64,000 nucleotides of DNA from Pseudomonadota bacterium. Lineage in GTDB: Bacteria; Pseudomonadota; Gammaproteobacteria; Steroidobacterales; Steroidobacteraceae. A program made the position numbers and the translations under genes. The notes beneath the pieces were generated by a model. That model was not told the origin of the DNA. It was given only the letters and a program-made list of their open reading frames with translations, and made no database searches. Below, piece by piece: positions 33,560 through 44,535 of this stretch. Positions within the stretch are counted from its first letter, which is position 1. Every line of letters starts with the position of its first letter. The stretch lies in the NCBI GenBank assembly GCA_021807675.1, contig JAKBCR010000001.1, forward strand, positions 1 to 64,000. The letters are read 5' to 3'.

Positions 33560-33733
33560 ATGAGCCTCTGGCGTACCGAACTCACCCCCGAGCGGGTCAA
33601 CCGTTTCTCGAGCGGCACGTTCGCCGAGCGGCTCGGTATTCAGGTCACCGAGATCCGCGACGAGCGCGCCAGACTGGTCTGCGTCTCGAGGCTGACCATG
33701 GCGATCATGCCGCGGCGGGACTCGGCGGCATGA
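33560..33733 (+). pseudogene. Internally deleted hotdog-fold (PaaI/YdiI-type) thioesterase remnant, 57 codons
   Basis: The N-terminus MSLWRTELTPERVNRFSSGTFAERLGI matches the start of hotdog acyl-CoA thioesterases, and the end IRDERARLVCVSRLTMAIM matches their final strand (family: DExGRLVCxSRLTxAI). About 80 residues between, including the HGGxxV catalytic region, are missing in frame. The stop overlaps the next ATG (ATGA). TAGAAT lies six bases before the ATG. It cannot be an active thioesterase; it might survive as a leader for the lptM-like gene or be a recent decay product. The ORF is too short for the track in this frame. Confidence 0.75.
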
Positions 33734-33975
33734 GCGCGCCGGGATCTCGGCTCTGGATCGCGGCCATCGGCGCGCTGTTGGTATGCGCGGGCTGCGGCTT
33801 CAAGGGACCGCTCTACCTTCCGGAGCGCAACGCCACCGTGGTCACTCATCCGGGGGCGCAGGGCGTGCAGGCCGCTCCAATCCCGGGGCCGGCGCCAACG
33901 CCCGCCAAGAAAAAGAAGCGCGAGACATCGCCGGCGGCGCAGCCGCCGGGCGCGTCCGCGGCACCTCCACGATAA
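33730..33975 (+). CDS. lptM: Small LptM/YifL-like lipoprotein
   Basis: An 81-residue lipoprotein: signal with lipobox VCAGC, followed immediately by the family motif CGFKGPLYLPE. LptM proteins assist assembly of the LptDE lipopolysaccharide translocon in the outer membrane. The rest is a Pro/Ala/Lys-rich tail, longer than in Escherichia coli. The start overlaps the stop of the truncated thioesterase ORF, implying translational coupling. The gene is usually beside lysA-dapF; here it is about 8 kb from dapF. The call is by motif only. Confidence 0.78.
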   Translation: MSAPGSRLWIAAIGALLVCAGCGFKGPLYLPERNATVVTHPGAQGVQAAPIPGPAPTPAKKKKRETSPAAQPPGASAAPPR

Positions 33976-34061
33976 GATTGTTTTCGTGGCGGCCGCAGGG
34001 CGAGACGCAGGACGCGTCGAGTACTAGACTTCGGCTTCCCCTGTGCCCAGGCTAAGGTTCC

Positions 34062-35963
<1,902 letters not shown>

Positions 35964-36092
35964 CCCTTTCGGTCTCGCGGGGCCCAGGGAACGGCCCCTC
36001 TGAGAGCCGCCAACGCCAGATGACGTACCCCGGGAAACGGCCGCTCCGTCACGTGCTTTCGAACGGCGCCACTGGCTGACTTCCCATCTGCA

Positions 36093-37433
36093 TCAGGTCC
36101 GCACCAATCCCTTGAGCGGCCGCGCTGCGCCGCTCTCCGGGAACACCGCGCTCTCGAGCGCCCGCGCCGGCACCCCGAGATGCTCCGCCAACACGCCCTT
36201 CATCACGGCGCGCAGGTCGAGCGTCGGCCTGAGATCCCGGTCCTGATAGAGCTGCCGGGGCGAGAGTCCCGGCCAGTCCGCCACGACGCGGCCGCCCTTG
36301 ACCGCGCCGCCGAGGAGATAGGCCGCGGTCGCGGTGCCGTGATCGGTACCGCGGGTGCCGTTCTCCGCCACCGTGCGGCCGAACTCCGTCGCCAGGAGCA
36401 CGGCCGTGTCGCTCCAGACGGGCCCGAGTCCCGCCTTCAGCCCGCCCAGCGCGGCATCCAGGGCCGCGAGGCGCGCGGCGAGCTGCCCCTTCTCGTTGCC
36501 CTCGTTGAAGTGAGTGTCCCAGCCCGTCGTATCGAAAACTGCCACCTGCGGTCCGTCCGCCTGCCGTATAAATCGCGCGGCCGCCCTGACCACTTGCGCG
36601 TATTGCGCTCCCGGCCGGCCTCGCTGGGCCAACGGGGGACGCCGGTCGGCGCGTTGTCCCATTCTGGCGTCGGGCGCCATCGTCATCCGACCCGAGGTAT
36701 CCATCATCGAGCCGAACGCGCCGGCAGCGAAATGGGCGCCGGCACCCCCCGCCATGGCGTCCCGGCTTCGCGCGGCGCTCTGCTCGGCAATCGCTTCGGC
36801 TGCGAGCGCCTCCGCCAGCTTCCGACCGAGCACCGGATCGTGCGAGTAGAGATCGGATATCCGCTGCAGGGTGTCGTCATCGAGCGGTGCCAGGTGCGAA
36901 GGCGACCAGGAAGTCACCGCCGCGGGTCCGCGCATGACCAGCGGCGCCGTTGGCGCAATGCTGACTCCGCGCGTCTTCTCTGGTGCGCGGGCGGCGGGCA
37001 AAGCGGCCAGGGCCCGGTTCAGCCATCCCGTCTGCGCCGCATGCGGCTGCGCATACCCGGTCTCCAACACGTTCTGGCCGTCGAAGTGCGAGCGATTGCG
37101 GTAAGGACCCGCCACCGCGTGAAAGATGATGAGCTCACGCGCGGCATAGGTCTGGTGCATGAACGAGAGCGCAGGGTGCAGGCCGAAAATTCCGTCGAGG
37201 GCCAGCGCCCCGCCATTCGTGCCAGGCCGCGCTATCTCGAGCTCCCCGCGCAGTGCTGCGTATGCCGGATCACCGCAGGGCGGCACCGCCTCGAGGCCGT
37301 CGAGCGCGCCCCGCAGGATGATGAAGACGAGGCGCGGCTTGTTGCCGTTGGCCACGCCGGCGAACGTCAGGCCGCTGAGCAAGGTGCCGCCCGCGGCCAA
37401 CGCTCCGGCTGTCAGGAATTCACGCCGTTTCAT
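36093..37433 (-). CDS. DUF1501 domain protein with Tat-type signal
   Basis: A predicted periplasmic/exported protein of the alkaline-phosphatase-like DUF1501 superfamily. The Tat signal is MKRREFLTAGALAAGG. The core has FIILRGALDGLEAVPPCGDPAY near the start and DTTGWDTHFNEGNEKGQL and TEFGRTVAENGTRGTDHGTA at the C-terminal half, the family metal-site signatures. Length is 446 aa. It is encoded just downstream of its usual partner, a DUF1800 protein (gap 3 bases). The molecular function of the pair is unknown. Confidence 0.92.
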   Translation of the reverse strand: MKRREFLTAGALAAGGTLLSGLTFAGVANGNKPRLVFIILRGALDGLEAVPPCGDPAYAALRGELEIARPGTNGGALALDGIFGLHPALSFMHQTYAARELIIFHAVAGPYRNRSHFDGQNVLETGYAQPHAAQTGWLNRALAALPAARAPEKTRGVSIAPTAPLVMRGPAAVTSWSPSHLAPLDDDTLQRISDLYSHDPVLGRKLAEALAAEAIAEQSAARSRDAMAGGAGAHFAAGAFGSMMDTSGRMTMAPDARMGQRADRRPPLAQRGRPGAQYAQVVRAAARFIRQADGPQVAVFDTTGWDTHFNEGNEKGQLAARLAALDAALGGLKAGLGPVWSDTAVLLATEFGRTVAENGTRGTDHGTATAAYLLGGAVKGGRVVADWPGLSPRQLYQDRDLRPTLDLRAVMKGVLAEHLGVPARALESAVFPESGAARPLKGLVRT

Positions 37434-37436
37434 CGC

Positions 37437-38882
37437 TCAGCGCCTCAAGAACTCGGGAGCTGCCAAGAGGAGCGTTACCGCCTGCGCCGCGCTCTCGGCG
37501 TGCGCGATCGCTTCGCGCGCCGTGGCGCTCAGCACGCTGCCCAATAGCCGCGGCGCCAATTGCCTGGCGTCGCGTCTGGGCCCGATCCTCTGGCCCACCG
37601 CATCCGCCCATTCGATTCGCTTCAAGAGCTCCGACGCACCGTCCCAATCCGCGCTCCCGTCCGGCCACCCCGCCGGCGATCCCGGGCACCAGATCCGCTG
37701 CCCCAGGAGCTGGAAGAGCCACACGGGCGCTTTCTCCGGGCGGATTGGGAGCGCCAGCCCGCGGAAGGACGACACGATGAAATCCGAGGGCGTCTTGAAC
37801 TTCGATACGGGCTGCTCCCAGGCCTCCGGCGAGCCGATGAGCGCCCGATATACGGTGGGCAGATCGCCCTTGCTCCGCGAGAATGCCGCGGCTACCCGGT
37901 CCACCGCCGGCGCAGGCGGGGCATCGGCGATGAAATGGCGCGCCAGCTTGGTCGCGATGAATCGCGCGGTCGAGGGGTGAGCGGCGAGGTTGCGCAGCAC
38001 CGCCACTCCCTGGTCATATCCCGTGTCGGGATAGCGCTTGCCCATCACCACCTGCGGTCCCGGCTGATGCATCGCGGCGCGGAAGAGGAAGGTGCCGGGC
38101 CGCTGCCCGAACCGCCAAGCCTCGGGCCCGGCGATCGACCAACCTGTCAACACCTTGGAGAGCGCGGTGACGTCGGCCTGCGTATACCCGCCATCGACGC
38201 TGACCGTATGCAGCTCCAGGGTTTCCCGCGCCAGATTCTCGTTGATTCCCGGCCTGCGGCCGGGATTGCGCCGCTCGATGTTGCGTGCCGCGCGCGAGTC
38301 CGGCCCCATCGACATCTCATTGTCGAGATAGAGCAGCATCGCCGGATGACGCTGCGTCGCAATGAGCATGTCGCTGAAGTTGCCGAGAACGTACGGTCTG
38401 ATCGCCTCGCGCTCGTAGCTGCCGGCGAGCGCGGCCAACACTCCCTTGTCGACGGAAACGGCGAAGTGGTTCGACCAGAATTGTGCGAGGCGCTCGATGA
38501 ACGGCCGGTCCGTCGAGACCGAATGCCGGAAACGCGCGCCGGCTTCCGCCAGATAGACGGGCCGGATGAGCTGCGGAAGCTTCTTGAAAGCGCCGATCGC
38601 GGCGGCGGACCCGGCCGCGGCCTGGCGTTCGTCGACGCTTCGGGCCGCCGCGGCCCTCATGCGCTCGGCCTGGATGGTGCGGCGCAGGTCGTAGATCTGC
38701 GTGAGGAGGCTCGCGGAGCTTTGCAGGCCGTCGCCGCCGATTTCCGGAGCCGGGCCGTCGAGCTGCGCTCGCAGCCAGTCGAGCCCCGAGCCGCCGATGG
38801 CGGCCAGCTCGCCCGGCCGGGCGCCGAGCCCGAATCGATTGGCCGCAATGGCCGAGGTCAGCCCATTGTCCATGAGCCTCAT
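37437..38882 (-). CDS. DUF1800 domain protein
   Basis: A large helical protein of unknown function, nearly always paired with a DUF1501 protein. Family features: AIAANRFGLGARPGEL at the N-terminus, RLAQFWSNHFAVSVDKG, NPGRRPGINENLARETLELHTVSVDGGYTQADV and the C-terminal EFLRR. The track ORF starts at 39176 inside polA; I use ATG 38882 (MRLMDNGL), with ATG 38873 as an alternative. Length is 481 aa. It is divergent from polA by 54 bases. No signal peptide is visible. Confidence 0.9.
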   Translation of the reverse strand: MRLMDNGLTSAIAANRFGLGARPGELAAIGGSGLDWLRAQLDGPAPEIGGDGLQSSASLLTQIYDLRRTIQAERMRAAAARSVDERQAAAGSAAAIGAFKKLPQLIRPVYLAEAGARFRHSVSTDRPFIERLAQFWSNHFAVSVDKGVLAALAGSYEREAIRPYVLGNFSDMLIATQRHPAMLLYLDNEMSMGPDSRAARNIERRNPGRRPGINENLARETLELHTVSVDGGYTQADVTALSKVLTGWSIAGPEAWRFGQRPGTFLFRAAMHQPGPQVVMGKRYPDTGYDQGVAVLRNLAAHPSTARFIATKLARHFIADAPPAPAVDRVAAAFSRSKGDLPTVYRALIGSPEAWEQPVSKFKTPSDFIVSSFRGLALPIRPEKAPVWLFQLLGQRIWCPGSPAGWPDGSADWDGASELLKRIEWADAVGQRIGPRRDARQLAPRLLGSVLSATAREAIAHAESAAQAVTLLLAAPEFLRR

Positions 38883-38924
38883 AGCGCACGGGGCCGGGCT
38901 CCGGTTGACCGGAGCGCTGTCCGA

Positions 38925-38936
38925 TATACTGCCCGT
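38925..38936 (+). promoter_or_regulatory. Candidate -10 box of a leaderless polA transcript
   Basis: TATACT (38925-38930) lies six bases before ATG 38937 and no Shine-Dalgarno is present. Transcription would start at or within a base of the ATG. TTGACC at 38905-38910 is a possible -35 but with only a 14-base spacer. Confidence 0.45.
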
Positions 38937-41750
38937 ATGCCCATGCCCGAGTCCCCCGACCTCGTCCTCGTCGACGCGTCGTCTTACCTCTATCGCGCTT
39001 TCCATGCCCTTCCGGCCCTGAGCAACTCCCGGGGGGAGCCGACCGGCGCGCTGCTGGGCGTGCTGAACATGCTCGCGAAGTTCCTCAAGGAGTGCCGGCC
39101 GAAGCGCATTGCCCTGGTATTCGATGCTCCGGGCAGGACCTTTCGCGACGACCTCTTTGCCGAGTACAAGGCTCATCGGACGCCGATGTCGGACGATCTG
39201 CGCTCGCAGATCGAGCCGCTGCTTGCCGCTCTGCGCGCGCAGGGATTGCCGGTGCTACGGGTCGAAGGCGTCGAGGCTGACGATGTCATCGGGACGCTCG
39301 CCTGCCGAGCGGCGCGCGCGGGCCAGACGGTGCTGATCTCGACGGGCGACAAGGACATGGCGCAGCTCGTCAACGAATCGATCACGCTCGTCAACACGAT
39401 GAGCAACACGGTGCTCGACCGCGCCGGGGTCAAGGCGAAGTTCGATGTATTCCCGGAACAGATCATCGATTATCTCGCGCTGGTGGGCGACAGCTCCGAC
39501 AACATTCCCGGCATCGACAAAGTCGGCCCGAAGACGGCCGCCAAATTCCTCAACCAGTACGGGACCCTCGACAATCTCATCCGCAAGGTAAGCGAGGTGA
39601 GCGGCAAGGTGGGCGAAAACCTGCGTGCCGGGCTCGAGACGCTGGAGCTGTCGCGCAAGCTCGCGACCATTCAGAGCGGCCTCGAGCTGCCGCTGACGCT
39701 GGAGGAGCTCGTGCCGGCGGAGCCGGATACCGAGCGCCTGCGCGAGCTCTACACCCGATATGAGCTGCGCTCGCTGCTGCGCCAGCTCGATGGCGGCAGC
39801 GGCGAGTCGGCTGTCGCCGCCGGCTCACTCGAGCCAGGCCGACCGGCGTCGGATGGCGCCGTTGCGCAAAGTGGCGCGGCCGTGTCTACGACGCGCGTCG
39901 GCTTCCCGCCGGGCGAGCCGGCTATCGCGCCGCCGGGTGTGACCAGGAATTACGAGATGCTGGTGCAGTGGGAGGATCTCGAGCGTTGGGTTGCGAAGCT
40001 GCGTGACGCAGAGCTGATCGCCATCGATACGGAGACGACGAGTCTTGACTACATGAGCGCCGAGATCGTCGGCGTCTCGTTCTGTGTCGAGTCGGGCAGC
40101 GCCGCGTATCTCCCACTGGCGCACGACTATGCGGGCGCGCCGGCGCAGATCGAGCGCGCGCGCGCGCTCGAGGCGCTGCGGCCCATCCTGGAAGACCCGG
40201 AGAGACCGAAGCTCGGACATCACCTCAAGTACGATGCCCACGTGCTGCAAAACCACGGGATCCGGTTGGCCGGCATGCGGTATGACACCATGCTCGAGTC
40301 CTACGTCTGGAACAGTGTGGGCACGCGGCATGACATGGATTCCGCGGCCCTCTGTTATCTCGGGCTGCGCACCATCACCTACGAGGATGTGGCCGGCAAA
40401 GGAGCCAAGCAGATCCCCTTCAGCCAGGTGCCGGTGGAGCGCGCCGCGGAATATGCGGCCGAGGATGCCGACGTGACGCTGTGCCTGCACAAGGCGCTCT
40501 GGCCGAAGATCGAGACTATTCCGGCGCTGCAGCGCTTGTACGAGCAGATCGAGCAGCCGCTCGTGCCGGTGCTCGAGCGCATGGAGCGCCGGGGCGTGCT
40601 GGTCGATCGTGAGCTGCTGCGAGCACAGAGCTCCCGCTTCGCCGTCCAGTTGCAGGACCTGCTGCAGCAGGCGCGGCGCGAGGCCGGGTTTGACATCAAT
40701 GTCGACTCGCCGAAGCAGCTGCAGCAGGTGCTCTTCGAGAAGCTGGGACTGCCGGTGCTGCGCAAGACACCGACAGGTCAGCCCTCGACGGCCGAGGATG
40801 TGCTGGAGGAGCTCGCGGCCTCCTATGCGCTGCCGCGAATCGTGCTCGACTACCGCGCGCTCGCGAAGCTGAAATCCACTTACACCGACAAGCTCCCGGA
40901 GCTCGTCAACCCGCGAACCGGCCGCATCCATACCTCATATGGTCAGGCGGTGGCGCAGACCGGTCGGCTCTCCTCCTCCGATCCCAACCTGCAGAACATT
41001 CCGATTCGCCGCCCCGAGGGCCGGCGCATCCGCCAGGCCTTCATTGCGCCGCCGGGACACGTGCTGCTGGCCGCCGACTACTCGCAGATCGAGCTGCGCA
41101 TCATGGCGCACCTCTCGGGCGATGAGGGCCTGCTCGCGGCCTTCGCGGAGGATCGCGATGTCCATCAGGCGACCGCGGCGGAGGTCTTCGGTGCGCCGCT
41201 CGCGCAGATCACCGCCGATCAGCGCCGGCTGGCGAAGACCATCAACTTCGGGCTCATTTACGGCATGTCGCCGTTCGGGCTCGCGCGCAATCTGGGCATC
41301 GATCGTGGCGCGGCCCAGACGTACGTGGAGCGCTACTTCCAGCGCTACCCCGGCGTGCGGCGCTTCATGGACGACACCCGCAAGCAGGCGCGGGAGCGTG
41401 GGTTCGTGGAGACGGTATACGGCCGGCGCTTGTATCTACCGGATATCCGCTCGGGTAACGTCCAGACGCGCCAGTATGCGGAGCGCAGTGCCATCAATGC
41501 GCCCATGCAGGGCACTGCCGCCGACATCATCAAGCGCGCCATGATCACGGTCGACGGTTGGTGCACGCGCGAGGACGTTCCCGCGCGCCTCATCATGCAG
41601 GTGCACGACGAGCTGGTGCTCGAGGTGCGCAGCGATGCCGTCGAGCGCGTGAAAGAGGCCGTCAGGGAGAGAATGACCACGGCCGCGGAGCTGCGGGTGC
41701 CGCTGCGCGTCGATATCGGCACCGGGGCCAACTGGGACGAGGCGCACTGA
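38937..41750 (+). CDS. polA: DNA polymerase I
   Basis: Replicative gap-filling and repair polymerase. The 5'-3' exonuclease domain (residues about 5-310) has SSYLYRAFHALP, VFDAPGRTFRDD and GDKDMAQLV. The 3'-5' proofreading domain keeps its first acidic motif (AIDTETTSLD). The polymerase domain has DPNLQNIPIR, LAADYSQIELRIMAHLSGD, KTINFGLIYGMS and MQVHDELVLEV. Length is 937 aa. The track ORF begins at 37560, but everything before 38937 is the antisense of the DUF1800 gene. It is not followed by a co-oriented gene. Confidence 0.98.
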   Translation: MPMPESPDLVLVDASSYLYRAFHALPALSNSRGEPTGALLGVLNMLAKFLKECRPKRIALVFDAPGRTFRDDLFAEYKAHRTPMSDDLRSQIEPLLAALRAQGLPVLRVEGVEADDVIGTLACRAARAGQTVLISTGDKDMAQLVNESITLVNTMSNTVLDRAGVKAKFDVFPEQIIDYLALVGDSSDNIPGIDKVGPKTAAKFLNQYGTLDNLIRKVSEVSGKVGENLRAGLETLELSRKLATIQSGLELPLTLEELVPAEPDTERLRELYTRYELRSLLRQLDGGSGESAVAAGSLEPGRPASDGAVAQSGAAVSTTRVGFPPGEPAIAPPGVTRNYEMLVQWEDLERWVAKLRDAELIAIDTETTSLDYMSAEIVGVSFCVESGSAAYLPLAHDYAGAPAQIERARALEALRPILEDPERPKLGHHLKYDAHVLQNHGIRLAGMRYDTMLESYVWNSVGTRHDMDSAALCYLGLRTITYEDVAGKGAKQIPFSQVPVERAAEYAAEDADVTLCLHKALWPKIETIPALQRLYEQIEQPLVPVLERMERRGVLVDRELLRAQSSRFAVQLQDLLQQARREAGFDINVDSPKQLQQVLFEKLGLPVLRKTPTGQPSTAEDVLEELAASYALPRIVLDYRALAKLKSTYTDKLPELVNPRTGRIHTSYGQAVAQTGRLSSSDPNLQNIPIRRPEGRRIRQAFIAPPGHVLLAADYSQIELRIMAHLSGDEGLLAAFAEDRDVHQATAAEVFGAPLAQITADQRRLAKTINFGLIYGMSPFGLARNLGIDRGAAQTYVERYFQRYPGVRRFMDDTRKQARERGFVETVYGRRLYLPDIRSGNVQTRQYAERSAINAPMQGTAADIIKRAMITVDGWCTREDVPARLIMQVHDELVLEVRSDAVERVKEAVRERMTTAAELRVPLRVDIGTGANWDEAH

Positions 41751-41841
41751 GCGCAACGGGGGTATTGGCCTGCCCGCATCGCGAAAACGACCGCCCGCTC
41801 CGGTCGTGAATTCCCGAGCCGATCGGCGGCCCGCCGAGCCA

Positions 41842-42525
41842 TCACCGCATGCTCAGCAACAGCGCTACGAAGAGGAAGATCCCTGTGGCAAGGAACAGGG
41901 CCCGCCACCAGGGAACGAAGTACGGCACCACGCCGGATGGCGCGCGCGATTTGAAGCCATGGATCATCGGCGGCACCAGGCTCTCATTGCGCGCCAAGCG
42001 ATAAAATCCTATCGCAGCGAGATGCACCCCGATCATCGCCAGCAGCAGTTGAAAAGTGGCGGCGTGCAGATGGGCGAAACGTCGACCCGTCCCGAACGAG
42101 ACCCACCTCGCAAATGGCCCTGAGGCGAAGCCATCGACATTCACGGCGAACAAGCCCAGCGTGGTCTGCGTCAGCAGCAGAGCGAGCATGACGAGAATGC
42201 TCAACGCGCCGAGCGGATTGTGACCGATCGGGGCCGGCGCATCCTCACCCCGATGCCCAAGGAGCTTGCGCACATAACGGCAGGTGGCCGCCGGACCGCG
42301 AACGAAGTCGCCGAAGCGCGCCGTCTGTCCACCACAGAATCCCCACGCCAGCCGAAACAATACCACGCCGAGCACGCCGTATCCGGCGATGCGGTGCCAC
42401 CTCATATGGTCGCTCTTCGCGGTCCACCAGCAGACCCCGAACAGACTGACGAGGGTCCAATGCGAGAGCCGGGTCGGAAAGTCCCAGACTCTAACCCGCC
42501 CGTTCGTGGGCGCTTCAGCGGTCAA
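41842..42525 (-). CDS. Cytochrome b561-type membrane protein
   Basis: A di-haem b-type cytochrome with about four transmembrane helices. It opens VRVWDFPTRLSHWTLVSLFG; histidines in RLSHW, MRWHRIAGYG, RFAHLHAA and GVHLAAIG are at positions typical of haem ligands in the b561/Ni-Fe-hydrogenase b-subunit family. A hydrophobic C-terminal tail follows. Length is 227 aa. It is encoded 6 bases after a cytochrome c-prime-like gene, so the two probably form one membrane/periplasm electron-transfer unit. Confidence 0.88.
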   Translation of the reverse strand: MTAEAPTNGRVRVWDFPTRLSHWTLVSLFGVCWWTAKSDHMRWHRIAGYGVLGVVLFRLAWGFCGGQTARFGDFVRGPAATCRYVRKLLGHRGEDAPAPIGHNPLGALSILVMLALLLTQTTLGLFAVNVDGFASGPFARWVSFGTGRRFAHLHAATFQLLLAMIGVHLAAIGFYRLARNESLVPPMIHGFKSRAPSGVVPYFVPWWRALFLATGIFLFVALLLSMR

Positions 42526-42531
42526 GGCGAA

Positions 42532-43029
42532 TCACCACCAGCTGCTGCGCGCCCGGAATCGACGATGACAACTGCCGCAGGCCTGGCCAAGCGCCCTGGT
42601 ACGCAGCGCAAGCGCGCGCGGATCGCGGGTGGCTGCCGCCCGGGTCAAATCCTGCGCGCGATTCAAGAGCCTCCGTGCGGCTTGCCCGAACTCCTGCGGC
42701 TTCGCCCAGATCGCCGCCCGCGCCCGGGTCTTGACTCCATGGCCCCTGCCGCTGCCTTCGGGAAACCAGCTCGGCAGCGCAGCGGCAAGACGCTCGATCT
42801 CTCTCGCGTCGCTTGCGACGATGCTCCAATCCGGCTCCGATCGCCCGATCTGATCCCGCAAAGACTTGGCGGCTCGCCCCAGCGCCTTGAAGTGGCTCTG
42901 GCGCGCATGGACGATCGGCGCAAGGCCGGCGGTGGCCCACGCGATGCCCACCGTGCCGAGCGCCAACACCGCGCCGAGCAGCAACATTCGACGGCGGACT
43001 CCCCCGTTCCCGATTGCAATGTGACTCAT
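42532..43029 (-). CDS. Cytochrome c-prime-type protein
   Basis: A small exported c-type cytochrome: N-terminal hydrophobic segment (RMLLLGAVLALGTVGIAWATA), helical body and a single haem site near the C-terminus, ACGSCHRRFRAR, the position typical of cytochrome c-prime and cytochrome c556 proteins. Length is 165 aa. A GAGGAAC precedes ATG 43029. It is operonic with the b561-type protein downstream. Physiological role (gas binding or electron transfer) is not determinable. Confidence 0.85.
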   Translation of the reverse strand: MSHIAIGNGGVRRRMLLLGAVLALGTVGIAWATAGLAPIVHARQSHFKALGRAAKSLRDQIGRSEPDWSIVASDAREIERLAAALPSWFPEGSGRGHGVKTRARAAIWAKPQEFGQAARRLLNRAQDLTRAAATRDPRALALRTRALGQACGSCHRRFRARSSWW

Positions 43030-43327
43030 GTTCCTCGACTTTCGATATGCGACGCATTGAGCACTCCCGCGCAGAGGCGCCGGGCGGATGTTACAACAGG
43101 TCGCATTGCGGCTGCGGGACGATTCGTCGACGCCTTGGCGGGATCGATCCTCGTGTGACCCCGCGCGGCCCGGTGGAGTTCCACGCCGTCACCTGCGCAA
43201 GTGTGATGTACCGGGCTGCTCGATTGCGCCGGCCGCCCCGCGGGACCAGTTGCAACACTTTCGAAACATCCACGGGTGAGAATGGACGCGAGGCCGGCCC
43301 AAGCCCCTGTTGCCGCCGGGCGGAAAG
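43030..43327. other. 298-base gap between the cytochrome c-prime gene and argH
   Basis: Apart from weak inverted repeats I see no gene, tRNA, clear terminator or member of the three repeat families here. Short ORFs on both strands show no family resemblance. Confidence 0.4.
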
Positions 43328-44518
43328 TCAGGCGGGATTTTTCAATTTCGCGGCGACCCGGCGATAGGCTTCGCGGAACGGGATGCCTTCGTTGACTACG
43401 AGCCGGTTGGCTTCCTCGGCGGCGTGAATGGCAGGGTCCAGGCGGATACGCTCGGGGCGAAAGCGCATCGCATCGAGGGCGGAGGGCAGGATATCGAGCG
43501 TCTGTTGCGCCAGGTCGATGCCGCGGAACAGAGGGGCTTTCAGCAGCTGCAGGTCGCGCTGATAGCCTGAGGGCAGCTTGGCGCAGAGGCCGAGCGCTTC
43601 CGCGAGACAGGCCTGCGCCGTGGCGGAGCGGCCGCGGATCAGCTCGAAGACATCCGGGTTGCGCTTCTGCGGCATGATCGAGGAGCCGGTGGTGAACGCG
43701 TCCGGCAGCTCGAGAAAGCCGAGCTCCTGGGTGTAAAAAAGCAGCACGTCGGCGGCGAGGCGGCCGAGATCCTGCATGAGGAGCGCGCTCTCGAAGAGCA
43801 GAGTCGCCTCCGCCTTCCCGCGCGAGAGCTGCACGGCGGTCACCGGCTCGTGGACTTCGGCGAAGCCGAGCTTCCGTCGCGTCGACTCGCGGTCCAAGGC
43901 CAAGCCGGGCGTACCGTATCCCGCTGCCGACCCCAGCGGAGATTTTCCGACTCGGCGTTGGACCTGCCTCAGACCCTCCGCGTCGTCCCGGATCTCGGCC
44001 GCGAAGCCGCCTGCCCATAACGGTACGGAGCTCGGCATCGCCTGTTGCATGTGGGTATAGCCCGGAAGCGCCGTGCTCTTCTCGCGCTCGGCCAGGCGCT
44101 CGAGCGCTTGCGCAACCCGAAGGGCGCCGCCGCTCAACTCGTCCGCTGCATCCCGCAAATACAGCCGCAGTGCTGTCAGCACCTGGTCGTTGCGTGACCG
44201 TCCCAGGTGCACGCGGCCCCCGGCAGCTCCGATGCGCTCCGTCAGCCGACGCTCGAGCGCTGTCTGACCGTCCTCGTCGGCCAGCTCGATCCGCCAAAGG
44301 CCACGAGCGTGCTCGTCACCCACTGCGGTCAGGCCGTTGCGGATCGTCTCGAGGTCGGCCTCCGAGAGAAGGTCCTGCTCGTGCAGCATCTGCGCATGCG
44401 CGATGGATGCGCGCACGTCATAGGCCACCAGGCGCTCATCGAGCGCAAAATCCTCGCCGGCGGTGTATCGCAACACGCGCTCGTCGAGAGGCGCCCCTTT
44501 GTCCCACAAACGTGTCAT
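43328..44518 (-). CDS. argH: Argininosuccinate lyase
   Basis: ArgH cleaves argininosuccinate to arginine and fumarate, the final step. The fumarase-superfamily signature is GSSIMPQKRNPD; other motifs are GRSRNDQVLTALRLYLRD and the catalytic-His region PGYTHMQQAMP. Length is 396 aa, shorter than the roughly 460 of the usual enzyme but typical of the short xanthomonad/Bacteroidetes type. It is the last gene of the arginine operon, 17 bases after argB. Confidence 0.96.
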   Translation of the reverse strand: MTRLWDKGAPLDERVLRYTAGEDFALDERLVAYDVRASIAHAQMLHEQDLLSEADLETIRNGLTAVGDEHARGLWRIELADEDGQTALERRLTERIGAAGGRVHLGRSRNDQVLTALRLYLRDAADELSGGALRVAQALERLAEREKSTALPGYTHMQQAMPSSVPLWAGGFAAEIRDDAEGLRQVQRRVGKSPLGSAAGYGTPGLALDRESTRRKLGFAEVHEPVTAVQLSRGKAEATLLFESALLMQDLGRLAADVLLFYTQELGFLELPDAFTTGSSIMPQKRNPDVFELIRGRSATAQACLAEALGLCAKLPSGYQRDLQLLKAPLFRGIDLAQQTLDILPSALDAMRFRPERIRLDPAIHAAEEANRLVVNEGIPFREAYRRVAAKLKNPA

Positions 44519-44535
44519 GACGGACCCGCTGCGAC

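Noticed and set aside
37560-38936. N-terminal 459 codons of the track's 1396-aa polA ORF
   Set aside because: They are the antisense frame of the DUF1800 gene; DNA polymerase I homology begins at ATG 38937.
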